Assembly (NCBI GenBank): GCA_028023455.1
Contig: JAQFVV010012423.1
Span: 4,077,753-4,141,752 of the forward strand
Length of the DNA: 64,000 nt
DNA from: Epiperipatus broadwayi
Taxonomy: Eukaryota > Onychophora > Udeonychophora > Euonychophora > Peripatidae
Direction: 5' to 3'
Below the pieces are notes generated by a model, which was not told the origin of the DNA, searched no databases, and saw only the letters and a program-made list of their open reading frames with translations. Positions within the stretch are counted from its first letter, which is position 1. Each line of letters starts with the position of its first letter. This document shows, in pieces, positions 36,008 to 49,935 of the stretch. The translations under genes and the position numbers were made by a program.

Positions 36008-38499
36008 AACTAAACAAAAAGGAGAGCCTTCCTTCACATTGTGCCAAATACAACTAATGAAATTGCTTCTTTATTTAATTAATTTTATAAAACTTATTAA
36101 ATTGATATAAAACATATTTTGTCATCTTTCGATGGGTCATCCACATTGTATTTCAAATATTACTAAAACGATTGCAAGAGTTTACAAACATAACATATAT
36201 TATCGGACAGTTTAAGCTAATTATAACTATTCAAATGGTCACACATCCTCGTTATGGATCAATTGTAATATTTCTCTATTCCAGCTCAGGTGGAAATGCT
36301 ATGCATTAATGATAACCTATATTTAAATCTATATGGCATTCAAATACTTGTGGCAAAGTTGCATGCCAATTGTAATGTTTTAATGATGGGTCGATGGATG
36401 CTTCATCATTCCCAGTTAACACAATTTTTAAAGCCTACTGGGATGATGATGATGGTATAAAATATCTATAATCTTATTTGCCAGGGTGCCAAATTGTAAC
36501 TTTAATAAAATATGGAGGTTAAACCTCATCTCTATCACTTATCAATAAATTTCAGCAATAATAATTAATGAATAGGTTAATCAATAATCAATCAACTATG
36601 AGACCACTGAGACTGTATTAAAATCGATAATATCAATATTTTTGGAAATTCTTGGTTATTCTCAGCACACTCTCCATTCACCATCATCAAAGTCACAATT
36701 AAAAATTTGTTCCGATTACAAATAGTTCTATATCCATCTCCACCTTCCTGATCCACCCCTCCATCATCCTCACATCCATAGGTCTATTACATTATTATCT
36801 CTTTTACTATTAAATTTTTCATTATTCTAGCCCATTTCTCCCATTACAATCTCTTCTCATGGTTTTTAGAACAATTAGATGTGGAAATCGAACAAGCTGT
36901 GATAGATTATTGGTGATAAACACCCATCTCATAATAACTTTCAAGGTGATCTTGGGCTGTCTTTAATGTAGTTTGTCTATTTATATTAAAGCTCGAATAA
37001 TTTAAGCTTATCAAATCTTTTAGAATTTAACATTATAAACATTTTCACAATTAAAATAAAATTATAAAGAAGTGTGTTTAGAGAGGTGTTTGAATACAAT
37101 GGATGGGGAAAGGATTTTATGCCCACCCACTACATCCACTATCCCTTAATAACCATCCCTCTTCACAAATTATATTTCAACTATATTAAATTATTAGGTA
37201 ACTTTGAGTATTGCCGTGCTACATAAGCTCAGAAAAATAGCCATTTTAAATAAATTTTATCGGATATTATTTATGGAAATGATGATTCAACTATTAATAA
37301 TAATATATTGATGTATGATTGGACTAGAGCTGTCTAGATAATAATAACCCACAAAACATTGAGATGTATGCAAATTTTATTTAAAACAAATAACAAATTT
37401 TATTGACATACTACAATTCAATACATAATATATACATTCACTTGATGACTTACATGGCTTTCCCCTGTTCTACAACCATACAATGATTAAAAAAAATCTA
37501 AACACATGAATATCCCTAAATCGATAAATAATATCAAGAGGTTTTAAAATATAAATATTCATTTTTAATTATTAGGGAACCACAATTACCATGGAGTAAT
37601 ATTAATATCAGACAGACAAAAATATTTATTTTCACATACATTATATTTTTGTTTTCATTTTTATTCCAGATATAGTGAACATTAAATTCCTTCCCCCAAT
37701 GTTTAACGCCTTTAGTTAATGATTTGTTTCTAAGGGTAATGCTTCCAATAATAAAATTTAATAATTTTAATTAATGATTTTAATCTAATATTCCTTGCCC
37801 TATTCTAAACAATAGAGATATTTTATATATGGTGGGACTAAGTTAATTTTGATTACTTTCAAATGTCAATGAATCAGTATCTAGCTCAATCATCATCATA
37901 TGTGCATACACAGTATATTCATGTTCTTGTGACAATAATAATAAGAATATTAGTATGATTATCTTTCCAGTAATGTTCTCAGCTGGCTACGGATATATTT
38001 ATTAAATAATTTCAGATATGCATTGCTTATACATTTGTAGATTTTATTTAACTTTTAGATAAATGCTTATCTTGAGTTAGTTTTTTTTAATCTGGTTTCC
38101 TAACTCCTCACTGAAGAGAACCATAGCTTGAAACTCTTCTGAGGATGGGGACAATCATAGATAAAAATGATTTGAATGCTATCTCTTGTAGCATTTGTCA
38201 AAAATAAAAAATAAACTTGTCTAGAGCTATTTAAATGCTCATCATTACATATTTGTATATGCAAGCTATATTGGTCATGTGACATATAACATGATTTTAT
38301 AAACTTCATTGTATCAATATTTCATACTCTGTAGTCAAGTTGCAATCTTTAAGTGTCCATATATATTCAATGGACCATTAGTAAGAATGAATTTCCATTC
38401 TTGCTATTAAAAGGTGTGAAGGTTGCCTTGACAGCAGTGAGAAATATTGATTACTATATTTTACTGTGAATGTTTAGGTGGTTACTGGTTGGAATCTAA
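36005..38499. other. Spacer with slightly less AT-rich patches
   Basis: No gene supported. The patch at 36006-36500 starts TTGTAACTAAAC and reaches another ATTGTAACTTT near 36492, which could be an old LTR, but I find no target duplication. The frame at 38100-38309 has no domain I recognise. Confidence 0.4.
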
Positions 38500-38500
38500 T

Positions 38501-38543
<43 letters not shown>
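38500..38543. repeat. (TA)n(TG)n microsatellite
   Basis: About 20 bp of TA followed by about 24 bp of TG. Confidence 0.95.
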
Positions 38544-38715
38544 AATGATAAAATAAAAAGGGATAAAAATAATTACAATTTACCTACATTGACTAAACTA
38601 ATGCATCATTTGTAGCACTAATCCCATTTGAAATGATCTAGATTATGAACAAGCATTTGAAATTTTCATGATGATAAAGCTAAATGCTTTTGATTTTTTA
38701 AATGGCTATATAATG

Positions 38716-38752
<37 letters not shown>

Positions 38753-41030
38753 CGATTGTTTTGATCGGTTATAGTAAGAGACAAAACTTTATATATATAT
38801 AAAAAGCTCTATATAAAATAAAAATTGTATTTGCGCTGATAATCATGTATAATAAATAAATAATCTATATGTCAGTAATTAACATCATATCAAGTACGTT
38901 AGAGCTCCGAACAATATTTTACTATATTCGAGTAGAAACTAAAGTTTTATGGAAATATTATATAAATACAATTGAAGTTATACCATCTCCGTCGCATATA
39001 TATATATAAGTATTTAATTATTTTGTTTTATGTAAATAATATTTATTTATTTGTTTGTTTATAAATAGATGATATATATATAAATAAATCCTGGCAAAAT
39101 TGTTAAGATATATTGCCGATTGTTTTTTGGATAAAAAATAGTAAATTGTCTCTATATTGAGATTCCATTTTCTATCATAAAATAATTAATTGCTTTAATT
39201 TTTTACAAAAGTATGTATTTATTATGAATTTGATGTTAGATCCAAAAAAATTCTTAACTAACTTTTTTCTTATATATAGCTTAACCTTCTGTGTTAGATT
39301 TTTAAGATGAGACATTTTATTTTGAAACTAGATTTGATGATTTGTTTTCATTCTACATGTAATAAAAATAGTTGTTAATTTAAATAACAACTGTGATAAT
39401 GTCCATCTATATATATATGTGTGTGTGTGTGTGTAATGCTTTAATTTAAAATGTCAAAAATAAATTGCTGACAATATATTTTGTATGATGCATTAAAATA
39501 TTTTTCCCATAAACCGATTATTATCATTGTTAAATAAATACTGAACAATCGCAACACATGTTTCATACATAAAACTGCCATTATTATTTGACTTAGCAAT
39601 TTAGAAAGTAAAAAGAAAGCATTTATTCTCAAGATCGTATTGATTTTTTTCTCACAATATTCATTTAAATCTAAGTAGCATTTAAACAGTCAATGAGAAT
39701 GTAAACAACAAAAGAAATTTCATAATAAAGCAAATAATTGTATTTTCAACATTAAATTAATTACTGCTTTAATTTTAAAATGTATATATAAACCATTATT
39801 TGATTATCATTATCTGTATTTATATAACATTTTATACATTTTCTTACATGTAGATAGGTGTGTGTGTATATATATATATAAAATTTCAAAGGGCGCTAAT
39901 TTCAGACTATACAAAAAAATTACTTACTAACATAATGTTTATCAAGTTATTTTTTGAAATTTATAACCAGATGACAGAAAATCATAGCATTTGGTAAATA
40001 TTATGTTGATAAGTCATTGGTATTTAGCGATGGTATTAACATGTCTTTGCTAAGATTTTTTTCTTTACAACTTCAAGTAGTAAAGGGGACCTACATTGTT
40101 ATGATGACTATATCCATTCAGCTTGTTCTGCTTTATTTTTATCCTGATTTAATTTAATGTTTTACATCATTACATATTTTCCAATGCTTGCAAATATATT
40201 AGTTTAAAATGAATAGTTGAAACCCAAATAAAATCTTAATTTTAAATTAATCAAAAAATATTTTATTTTTATTTAAAAAAAAAATGTTTCAAATAACATA
40301 TAACTATGCTAAATAAGTACATGTATATTATGTTTACAAATAATCAAGATATGACAAGATGTCATTGGTTAAAGTTCTATAAACTTATAATTAAATTTGC
40401 TTCTTTTCATTACAGTAAGCATATAAAAAAAATAATAAAAACAATCAAACCTTGGTTTTGTAATTCTTAATATCACTAAACTTTTCTTTACTACAATAAA
40501 AATTAAATATCACTCAACTTTATTTCTTAAATTCACATTTTCACAGAAAATATTTATATTTGTATTTTTTTAAAAAAAATAGAATTCTTAAACTAGGAAA
40601 ATAAAGATTGCTACACATTTTATCTGTTAATCTGTAATACCAAGTATAATAACATGAATGAAACCATTTACATCTTAAACTATAGAGATATATAACTATA
40701 AAATTACTTGCTTAGAAAATCAAGAAATGATCAATCATAAAATGAGCACAACAGATTAATTCTACCTAATTTTGAATCAATTACTTTTATTATTTCATTA
40801 AATTGAAATAGTTTTTAAATATCCAACTGCAGTGGTAACAATTGGATAAACAACAGAAATAGTTGCACTACTTCATTAATATGTTGTAAGGACAACAAAT
40901 TGTATGGCATCACTCTGTATAGGATTAATTTAAGTAACATTTAATAATTTTTAGAAAATATATTAAGCCATTTCTCAAAGAATCAAATTCTATGCAGGTT
41001 TCTGTGAAGAATATTAGTTCCTAATGAATG
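38544..41030. other. AT-rich spacer with short TA/TG tracts
   Basis: TA/TG tracts lie near 38719-38749, 39409-39434 and 39861-39880. No gene or bounded element seen. Confidence 0.5.
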
Positions 41031-41989
41031 GTTAAGAGTACTCACGGAGTTTAAATATTTAAATCAGATGACTGAGAGATAATTAATGATCTCCAACAAC
41101 TGAGGAAAACAGTACCCTAGATAGAAGGAAATAGTAGGGAAGCTGTAAGGTTAGTTCAGGTGATACAGATAGAGTCTGGGAAGAAACTAGCCAGGCCAGC
41201 AAAGAAGCCATTGTGAGAATGAAAGTAGTGAGTAAGAATCATGGGGACACTTAAGAGCCCAGGGTAAAAGAACAATTAGGAGAAGGTAGTTGTACCCAAA
41301 AGATCAAGGACACAAATGAAAACAATTCCAGAGGAATGACACCTGCCAGACAGTACTGCACCAAAGAAGGTAAACAACATGCAGAAAGTATGAACCAATG
41401 GTGTCATCATCAGAAATGATAAGGGAGAAAATGGCAAAAGAGTTCCACCAGAATCAATTTTAAACACAAAGTCATACTTATCAAAGTTTATTTAAATAAA
41501 GGTATTGAAGACTGAAGTAGGAGAAAGTCTAATGACCCACATTGAAAACTTGTGAGAGCTATTCCATTTCCTGAAAACAGTACAGGCAAACCAGGTCACC
41601 CTCAGGACTCACTACCTGCAAGAATATTCTTTATCATGGAGGGAGTGTTACATATAAGAAACCTTTACTTTTGACCAGTACACTGCAGCATTAATAAAGA
41701 CTTTCTGAAGTGAAGAGCAGAAGGATGAAATCTAATGCCAATCTCAGAGAGCACTATGGTCCTTCTTGGGCCTATGCTATTATTACCATTGACTCTAGTA
41801 TACCTTCACCCAGGAAACTTCAGGACTGGTTGATTTAATTAAAAAGAACATAAAGTGGGAATGGAGTGAGACACATTCCCAAGAGTTTGAAAGAGAGATG
41901 GAATGAATTCTCCACACTGTTGTGTTGTATCATTCCCAATTTTTGGTCGCCATTCTATCTACAGATGAACATAAGTCATGTGGGCATTC

Positions 41990-42300
41990 ATGTAGTACAG
42001 TTTCAAGTGAATAGTGAGCAGCAGCAATGGGTAAAGTATTACTGCAGCAGGATATTAAAGAGAGCACAGTTAAACTACACAATAAAAAACAGAAGACCTT
42101 GGCAATAGTATGGGCCTGTGAAAAATTCAAGCAATTTCTTCTCAACTTGAAGATTGTAATTATCATTGATCACCATTGCTTGGAGTTCCTCAAACAAAGC
42201 TATCTGACTAATGACCACCTGATTAGATGAAGTTTAGCTTTGCACAGGTTTAACAACCATGTCACATATTGCCTTGGAGTAGAAAACATTCTGGCAGATG
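41990..42300 (+). pseudogene. Gypsy RNase H domain, broken
   Basis: In one frame QVNSEQQQWVKYYCSRIL precedes the core. In the next, the core reads KLHNKKQKTLAIVWACEKF followed by FLLNLKIVIIIDHHCLEFL. These match the EKE.LA(I/L)V.A..KF and (T)DH..L motifs of retrotransposon RNase H, which removes the RNA strand during reverse transcription. The frame breaks at about 42030 and 42230. The usual catalytic Glu position in (E)KE reads Lys/Gln here. Confidence 0.75.
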
Positions 42301-42573
42301 ACTTAAGAATACCCTGGACAACATCTAACCTGATAATTACACTGTGACCACAGATCAGTTTGGTCTTATGAGGCAGGTCATAAGGGACTCTTTCAAATTC
42401 CAGTTGAAAAATTTACAATATTGACAAAAAAGCTACTGCAAGTACAGATTCATTATAGGAGGGGGGGGGTTGAAGGGAAAAAGTGCCAATCACAAGAAAC
42501 ATAAAAAGATACCCAGAGTTTTTGGAATCAAGAATGGTATTACACAGAAAAAGATGGGGTGAACTGAGGGTTT

Positions 42574-43080
42574 GTGATGGATACTAATACCCCAGAGCTC
42601 CAAGATCAGGTAATCTCATATATACACAAGTCTATAGGTCACTATGGGCCCCACAAGACTGAAAAGGTAATCAGGAATCAATTCCATTGGATCAACCTAT
42701 ATGTAGGTATTTTAGGAGCTATCTGTGGATATACCACATATGCCAGAAACAAACTGCCCAACCAATCCTATGCAGGCATAGTGACACCAATTATACCAAC
42801 AAATTCAAATCTTTTGGTGGTAGTTGATTATGGGCCCCTACCTGCTTATAGAAAATTTTGCTATTTACTGGTCACATATGATGGTTTTCTAAGTACAAAC
42901 CACCAACACTGAAAGCACCATCTAGGCCCTTCAGCTATTTTAATTTTCTGAGTTGGGATAGTCAAAGTCATCTTGTCAGATCAGGGAAAAAGTTTTCACA
43001 TGGAGGGAGTGGAGGTCCTGGTTGAAAAGCCAAAGTATCTGGCACACCCTGATATCTATAGACAATCCTCAATCAAATCC
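42574..43080 (+). pseudogene. Gypsy integrase zinc finger and core, broken
   Basis: HKSIGHYGPHKTEKVIRNQF, WINLY and then CGYTTYARNK form the H-H-C-C zinc-binding region, with the first Cys-x2-Cys altered to C-x4-A. The core begins LLVVVDYGPLPAY, equivalent to the (V)D..GPLP stretch with the first catalytic Asp, and continues KFCYLLVTYDGFLS. After a frame break, VKVILSDQGKSF near 42970 carries the second catalytic Asp. Several stops make it inactive. Confidence 0.78.
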
Positions 43081-43650
43081 ATGTGAGAGTTATGAGGGAG
43101 CTAGGACAACTATATCACACACTTTTTGGGTTAAACCACAAGAATGGGGGGAAGACAAAGAGTGTCCTCTGGAACATCAATGAGACCTGCAATGAGTCCA
43201 TCAGGTTTCCCCCAATGAGTCATCATTATGGATGTGGACACTGGCAACTTCAATTCTGTTACTATTCAGAGACAGAAGAATAGATCTAATTAAGGTCCAA
43301 TACATATCTAGGGCTAATGTGGATAGAGCTACAGCATGAAGGAAGAAGGGGGACTCTTACCAGCATGTTTTCAGAGTGGGTGATTGGTTATGGGATCTGT
43401 CTGTATAACCTACCAGCCAGTTACTAGAAAAAAATAAGTACTTTCCTTTGTATAAAGGCCCTTATAAAATAAAAAGGTATCTCCAAAGTAATTCATTCAT
43501 GCAGGAAGGCAATGGAAGTATAATTGGAATGTACCATGCCCACAGTTTGAAGCTTTCCTAGAACATGCACAGATCCCACTAAGATGGGAAGCTATTATCT
43601 AAGGATCTGATTTCCTTTCCCCATGTAAATATGTATATACAATATTTGAA

Positions 43651-45931
43651 TACTCATATATTCATTAGATGTGATCGGCATTCATTTAGAATATTAAGAT
43701 TTATATATAAGAAACTTGATTTGTCAGTATTTTATTGTGCAATTTATAATTTGGCTTATTATCTTATATTTTAGGCATTAGGAAAAACAACTTAGAGAAG
43801 TGGGGATATATTTTTGGTACTCTAGTCAGGTCAAATTTATAAAATTAATGGGATTTTTGCTTGAAATCATTAAGAACGTAGTTCATTGTGGTGTATCAAT
43901 TTCTTCATCTGGACTTTGAGAATATGAAATGGAATTATTTTTTCAAACATCCTGTGTCACCTACTGTATTTATACTATTATATTTTCTATCTTAACCCTT
44001 CCAAGGTCAATATAGTATTGTTTAAATTAATCATAAAATATTGTGAAATCAGTTATAATACCAGGTATGTGCATGTGTTTTTATAATGAACATAAGTTAT
44101 TAAATTATGTATGTGTATAATGAAGAACACACAGTTATAAAAAGTTGTTTAGACACGACTGTCTGTGTAGAGGAGCACCTACATATATATGAGGCAAGCT
44201 ATGAGGTAATAGGCTTTAGAAACATTATGATTTTTTAACTTATTTTCTGATTTATTATAGATTTCATTAATATGCTTTCACATATAAATTCCATGTCCAG
44301 AGATGACCGTGTTATACATATAGTAGAATGGTGACAGAATTTAAATCTTTTTTAAAATATAATGGTTCTTAGTTTCTTTAAAATATATCTAGTTAGTTTA
44401 CAAACTGAGAACAGAAATTTCAAAGATGATATAAAAATAATGTTAAAAAAACAAAGTTAAATCATTGGACTGATACTACTTGTCAATAGACCCAGTGGGA
44501 TTTTTTTGTCTTTACTAAAATTTATTAGAGCTATTAAAACTTAAAATTTAAAACTAAAAATTGTAAACAACTTAATGGCTTGTGAAAGGGGATATAAAGA
44601 GTTAGTATAAAAACCTCAGTTTTAATTAAAAAGGACACTTGCAGCCAGGTACTATGCCAAAATTTACAATGAACATCAAAGGCTAAAAGTCATCCATTTG
44701 CCTTCTTCCTTGCAGGAAATGAAAGGAGATCAAGAACCCTAGCCTCCCTGAAAGGGTAGGTGAACCAGCCCATTAATGAATGTGCATGCCATGCCACAAA
44801 CTCTCGGCAGAGTTCTTAAACTAAACTTTAAATCAATCTTAAATGATTTTTAAAATGAGATATTTTATATACTGAATGTGCACAAACTCTAAACATAAGT
44901 TACTCTTAATACTTGGTAAAATAAATTCTCTTATCAGTGTATAAATAGTAAATATAATTTTAAGTTAATAAGGTTAACATGGAAAATCTTGCCTAATTTA
45001 AAGTTCAAGTAAATTTCTGAATTAAACACCTGTAAAAGTAACAACTGTATCTAGTTATTATTTTATCTATTCTTGTCTATGCTTATGCCTATATTTTATT
45101 GCAATGTATTCCTTAATTTACCCAATGCCTTCAGAGCAGTGATTGCTAATATTCCTGAAGGAGGAAAGACAAATAGGTGCTCTCTCATATTTACTTATAT
45201 TGCTCATTGGCACACACACACCAATCTATTCGGGAAACACATTTATGTGCTAGTTAAGCTACTATATCTTAGCTTAAAGGAAAGCAGGTTTACAGGATGA
45301 TCAATATCAGAGTTAAGATCAAGTAAGAGTAATAGTATAAAACACATCAGATATTTGCAAGTCCAAATATGGTTTATCCCTCTTTTAGTTATAGTCTACA
45401 CTATGTAGATTGCTTTATAAACTATATTTCTTAATTAATCCTTTTAGTAGCATGTTAATAAATGCTATTTCATAAACTGGCATATGGTAGTATTGTGGAC
45501 AAAGCTGTAGAGTAGCATATGGTAATTCTAATTGCTGTTATTATAGTTAGTGTTGTGAGTGTGTTTTTGGGAAGCACATATGAGTATTATGCTGTGCTAT
45601 ATGATATTTAATGAAATGGCATTCTGGTTTAAGTTCAACCCATTCTTTCCATTTTGGACCACTCTCTCTTTTAAAACTAGAACACAAGGGTCCAGATGGT
45701 TTTCTATAGCTGCTGTGAGCATCAAAAATAAGGATTTTATCTATTTGTAATGGCAAGTCATGCAGTCAATAGGAACTGATTACATGGTAAAAAATAATAT
45801 GATTAACAGCACATCTGTGTTAGATTATATAATGCCACAGTATGTGAAGTTATACTGCAGGTCAAAAGTTTATCCCTCCATATTACTCTCATTAGTTCAG
45901 CATTGATCTGAACCTGGAATCTGATTTTATA
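43651..45931. other. Spacer with two less AT-rich patches
   Basis: The patch at 44580-44820 has TATAAA-like sequences followed by a GC-richer stretch, and could be a decayed LTR. The patch at 45540-45780 has a minus-strand frame (45756-45547) with KRESGPKWKEWVELKPECHF. I cannot assign either one. Confidence 0.35.
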
Positions 45932-45933
45932 TA

Positions 45934-48792
45934 CACCCAGGTCTCATTTTATGTGGATTTTTAATGTGAATTTGAAGTTATGTAATTCATATTTTTTCTT
46001 AATATATTTGTATGTGGTTTCCTTTTATGTGATAAACATTATTTATATTAGATAGGAAGTTGAACTCCAACAATGTGATATTTCTTTAAATATTATAAAT
46101 TTTGTGCACTTACACATCATAGTTAAAGTAATAGCACTTTATCAGAGTTTGACTTCCATCTAATAATTTCAATATTTTCAGCACTTTATATTAATAATGT
46201 AATAGATTTTATGCAATAAAGAAGTTCATAATTTACTTAAAATCATGATTTTCCCATTTTATATACAAACATTAAATTCTACAAGATTATAATGTAAATT
46301 TGTTCACACATTATAGATTCCTACACTATGCATGTTGTTTTTAAATTTTAAATCACATTCTATTTTTTCATTTTAAAAAAGGGTACATAATCAATTAATC
46401 ATTTAGTGTTGGCAAGTTTATTTTTAAAAGATGAGTAACAGTGGTGGACACAATTAAATTTGACAATTAAAAATTAAAATCTGATTTTTAATTGTAATTA
46501 ACAATTTAAAAATTATGTAATGTGACTGAAATTAATGTGATGTAAAACAATGCAATTTGATTTTTAAACAGAATTGAAAATTAAAAAATTAATGACAAAA
46601 ATAAAAATTTAATTTTTAATTGTTAGTTTTAATTAAATTTTGCCCAATAGTGGTGAGTGAGTATTTTTTTATTATCATAAATCTAAATTCTTATTTTTAT
46701 TTTAAACTTTTAGTTTACCCTAATGTAGAGGATGGAGAGGAAAAAACATCCAAGAAAATAAATTTGTTTGGAAACAAAAATTCCAATTTTAGATCACTTA
46801 GTGACAGGGGAAGGATCAACAGTGATTTGAAAACATTTAATTTGTGTGAGTCTACTATAAGTGCAATTAAAAAAAATAAAGATGCAATAAGAAAATCTGT
46901 CATTTTTGGCACAAAATTAAATGCCAAATTACCACAATTTTTATGAGATGATTTATTAGAAAAAATGGAATGGGCACTCATAATCTGGATTAAAGAATTA
47001 TCTCAAAGAATAATTTTTTTAAGTGGTTATTTAATTTGATGAAAAGCTCTTCAGTTTTATAAACAAATAAACATATCTGAACCATCTACTTCTGCTTCTT
47101 GGACTAATAAGGAATTTTTGGCTAGCAAAGGATGGTTAACCAGGTTTTTAAAAAGGAATGCAATACATAATGAGAAAGATTATGGGTGAGGTTGCATCAG
47201 CAGATAAAAAATCTGCCAAAAATTTTCCTGAAGAATTACCAAAAATTATTGAAGATGATGGATATTGTCTACACCTATTATTTAATGCTGATACTGGAAA
47301 AAAATGCCTAGTCAAACTTATATCGCAGTTAGAGAAAAATCCAGTAAGTTTAAAGCAAGCAAACGTCTAATAAATAACATTGTTGCTTTGTAGAAATGCA
47401 TCAGAAAATTGGATGCTGAAATCTCTCATGGTAAACCAATCTTTAAGACCATGCACTTTAAAAAGTAAAGATAAAAACAACTTCAGATACACTGGATATC
47501 TAATACAAAGTATTGGGTGACAACTGCAACATTTACTGACTGGTTTAATAATTTTTTTTTACCAGAAGTGGAAATGTATATAAAGCAAAAAGGTCTGGAT
47601 TTCAAAATTTTATTACTTGTTGACAATGCACCAGGTCATTCACATTTAGAACATCCAAATGTAAAGGTTATATTTTTTCCACCTAATACAACAAGCATTA
47701 TTCATCCATTAGATTAAGGCATAATTGCAACTTTTAAAAAGTATTATGTTCAATGCACTTTTCAATTTATATTAGGTAAACTAGAAAATGAGACAATAGC
47801 AGTAACTGACACTTGGAAAAAAATTACAATCTTTGACTGTATAAATCATGTTGCATTTGATGTTACTCAAATAAAATGACACACTTTAAATGCTTGTTGG
47901 AAAAAGGTTTGAACTACATGTCTTGAAAACAGTGCAGCTATTCAGACATTGGTATTATCAGATGAAATAATTAAATTGGCACATGATATTGGTGGAGAAG
48001 GTTTTGATTTCTTTAGTCAGAAAGATATTGGTGAATTGCTTGAGAATAATGTCTTAAATGGCAATGATATTATTGCAATAAGTTTAGATACAGAAGATGT
48101 AGAAAAAGATAATAAAACAGAAGTTGAACCTGTCTTTTTCACTGCAAAAATGATTCAAGAAGATCTTCAACTCTCTAATCAGTTGGCAAATCATTTTCTT
48201 ATCAATGACAATAATCACAAATGAGCTCTTAAATTCCAATGAGAGCTAAATGGTTGTATGTCATGAGCTTCATAAACAATTAATAAAATCATTGTCTCAA
48301 AGTTTACTTACTAATTGCATTATCACCAGAAAACCATTAACACAACACAAGACTGAAGTTGGTGCTAGTTGTATTTCCTCTTGTGATGAATCTGATTTTT
48401 TACCAGTTTACAAACAAACCTGAATGTCATAAAATAGTGATGATAATTAAAATACTGTACATGTATGAAAAAATGTAAAATACTTTAAATTACACATAAA
48501 AGTATATCATTTTGAATAAAATTAAATAATATAGTTAATAAAAAAAGTACAAAAGTTTGTCTTGTATTATTTTTTTTCAAATTTGAAATTTTTTATTAGT
48601 CATATTTTATTTCCTTATTTTTTTTATGCAAATTTTAAAATAATTTTACATTGTTGCTTTGATTTTAAGTGATTTATGAAAATTACAGTATGCGTCCCCC
48701 ATTTCTTAAGGTAAGTTAAGTCTATTTTTGTCGATTTCTTTTGTGCATGATTTTTGAAAAATCTATCTACCACATAAAATGAGATTCAGGTG
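45934..48792 (+). mobile_element. Full-length, inactivated Tigger/pogo-type transposon
   Basis: Terminal inverted repeats CACCCAGGTCTCATTTTATG and CATAAAATGAGATTCAGGTG bound 2859 bp and abut TA on both sides, the pogo/Tigger target. The leader (about 45960-46620) matches the right side of the shorter copy at 5175-6470, including the GGACACAATTAAATTTGACA region. The 3' part (48540-48780) matches that copy's left side. Both belong to one family and lie in opposite orientation. Confidence 0.9.
46700..48224 (+). pseudogene. Tigger-type DDE transposase, broken
   Basis: From about 46710, NLFGNKNSNFRSLSDRGRI and LKTFNLCESTISAIKKNKD represent the psq/CENP-B-like helix-turn-helix that binds the ends. 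A second DNA-binding part follows after stops, with SASWTNKEFLASKGWLTRFL near 47090-47150. The core (47517-47717) has TATFTDWFNNFFLPEVEMY, LLLVDNAPGHSHLEH and FFPPNTTSIIHPLD. These contain the second catalytic Asp (VDNAPGH) and the last one (PLD). The usual first-Asp region (xDETGL) is missing between 47370 and 47510, which points to an internal deletion. An acidic tail (47949-48224) closes the gene. Confidence 0.9.
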
Positions 48793-48970
48793 TATATTTT
48801 TGTCTTCTTAGTAAAATTAGTAATATTCCATCATGATATCTTTTGTACTCAACTGCAGCAAACATGGCAGCCATGCCATAACATAAATTAGGTATATCCA
48901 ATCATAGATTAACTAAATTGATAATATTGTTAAAAACATACATGTCTATGGAGTTATAGGGTGCAGTCAA

Positions 48971-49338
48971 TGGTAAGAACTTGTAATTGACTTACTCATC
49001 AATACCACCTGCAAGTGGAATATCCAAAGCACTTAATTGTCATTATTATTGTTATTAAATAAATTTGCTATGATTAAATTATATCAAATATATTAGGATC
49101 TATTCTCTTATTCACTCCAATACATATTGAATCACTTTCCCAATTTATATGTTATGGTAAAAACTTGTAATTGACTTACTCATCAATACCACCTGCAAAT
49201 GGAATATCCAAAGCTCTTAATTGTCATTATTATTGTTATTAAATAAATTTGCTATGATTAAATTATATCAAATATATTAGGGTTTGTTGTCTTATTCACT
49301 CCAATACATATTGAATCACTTTCCAAATTTATATGTTA
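48971..49338. repeat. Tandem duplication of a 184-bp unit
   Basis: Copies 48971-49154 and 49155-49338 are nearly identical. They share the block ACTTGTAATTGACTTACTC at their starts and TATTGAATCACTTTCC near their ends. Few mismatches suggest a recent event. Confidence 0.92.
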
Positions 49339-49839
49339 GTTAAAGCATTATCTAACAGCAATAGGTGTAGGTATTAGATAAATTAGTATTGGTTTCATTA
49401 TATTTTTTTGAATCTATTCCACCCTTTGCAATGCAAATTAAGAGTTCAAGTGTAACCTCATATATGATATTCATAAAGTAGTAAATCATCGAGCATGGGT
49501 AAAGGAAATGAGGTGATCTGATTCAAGGCTGCAAACTTTCATCAAGATCAGCCTTGGGATGATTTGGTAAAACTTTGGATTTTGTTGCATGAATGTACAA
49601 ATATGACCATTACAATATAATACAGACAGCTTCAGGTTGGTCATATCTTGGATGCATCCAAGGTTTCATCTTTTATTTTGTCTTATCAGAGAAATCAATA
49701 ATGCAAGTGTTCAAGTATTGAAAGTCTGCCCCTAGGATAAGCCATTAAGTCTAAGAAGCACATGTTAGAGGATTGTTTGGCTTATTTTTACCTGAATCCA
49801 TATTTGTTTCAGTGCTAGCTTTGCCTTTCTACTATTAGC

Positions 49840-49935
49840 CATAGTAACCTGAATTGATTTCCATGGTAAGGTTTTGATATTCTTTTATCTGGTACAACTG
49901 AAATTGGCTACCAGAATCTAACATACCTTTAACCA
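49840..49935 (-). pseudogene. Retroelement aspartic protease active-site remnant
   Basis: On the minus strand LLVKGMLDSGSQFQLYQIKE resembles the retropepsin motif in which L-(D)-(S/T)-G-S/A supplies the catalytic aspartate and is preceded by small hydrophobics. It lies downstream of the gag-like region in the right order. The rest of the protease is not readable with certainty, so this is a motif-level call. Confidence 0.5.

Larger units (their letters stand above)
41031..43650 (+). mobile_element. Ty3/gypsy-type retrotransposon relic (RNase H to integrase)
   Basis: This block is clearly richer in G+C than its flanks and carries decayed pol sequence: RNase H near 41990-42230, integrase zinc finger and core near 42574-43080, and the integrase C-terminal part near 43300-43600. 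The upstream section (41031-41900) has similar composition but no domain I can name. I could not find LTRs. A gag/protease relic of the same general kind is at 49500-52600 on the other strand, so they are probably separate insertions. Confidence 0.75.

Noticed and set aside
36006-36500. Possible second TGTAAC-type solo LTR
   Set aside because: TGTAAC occurs at both edges but I could not find a matching TG...CA pair with a target duplication.
44580-44820. Possible decayed LTR for the gypsy pol relic
   Set aside because: TATA-like and GC-richer sequence is present, but no second copy or terminal motif supports it.
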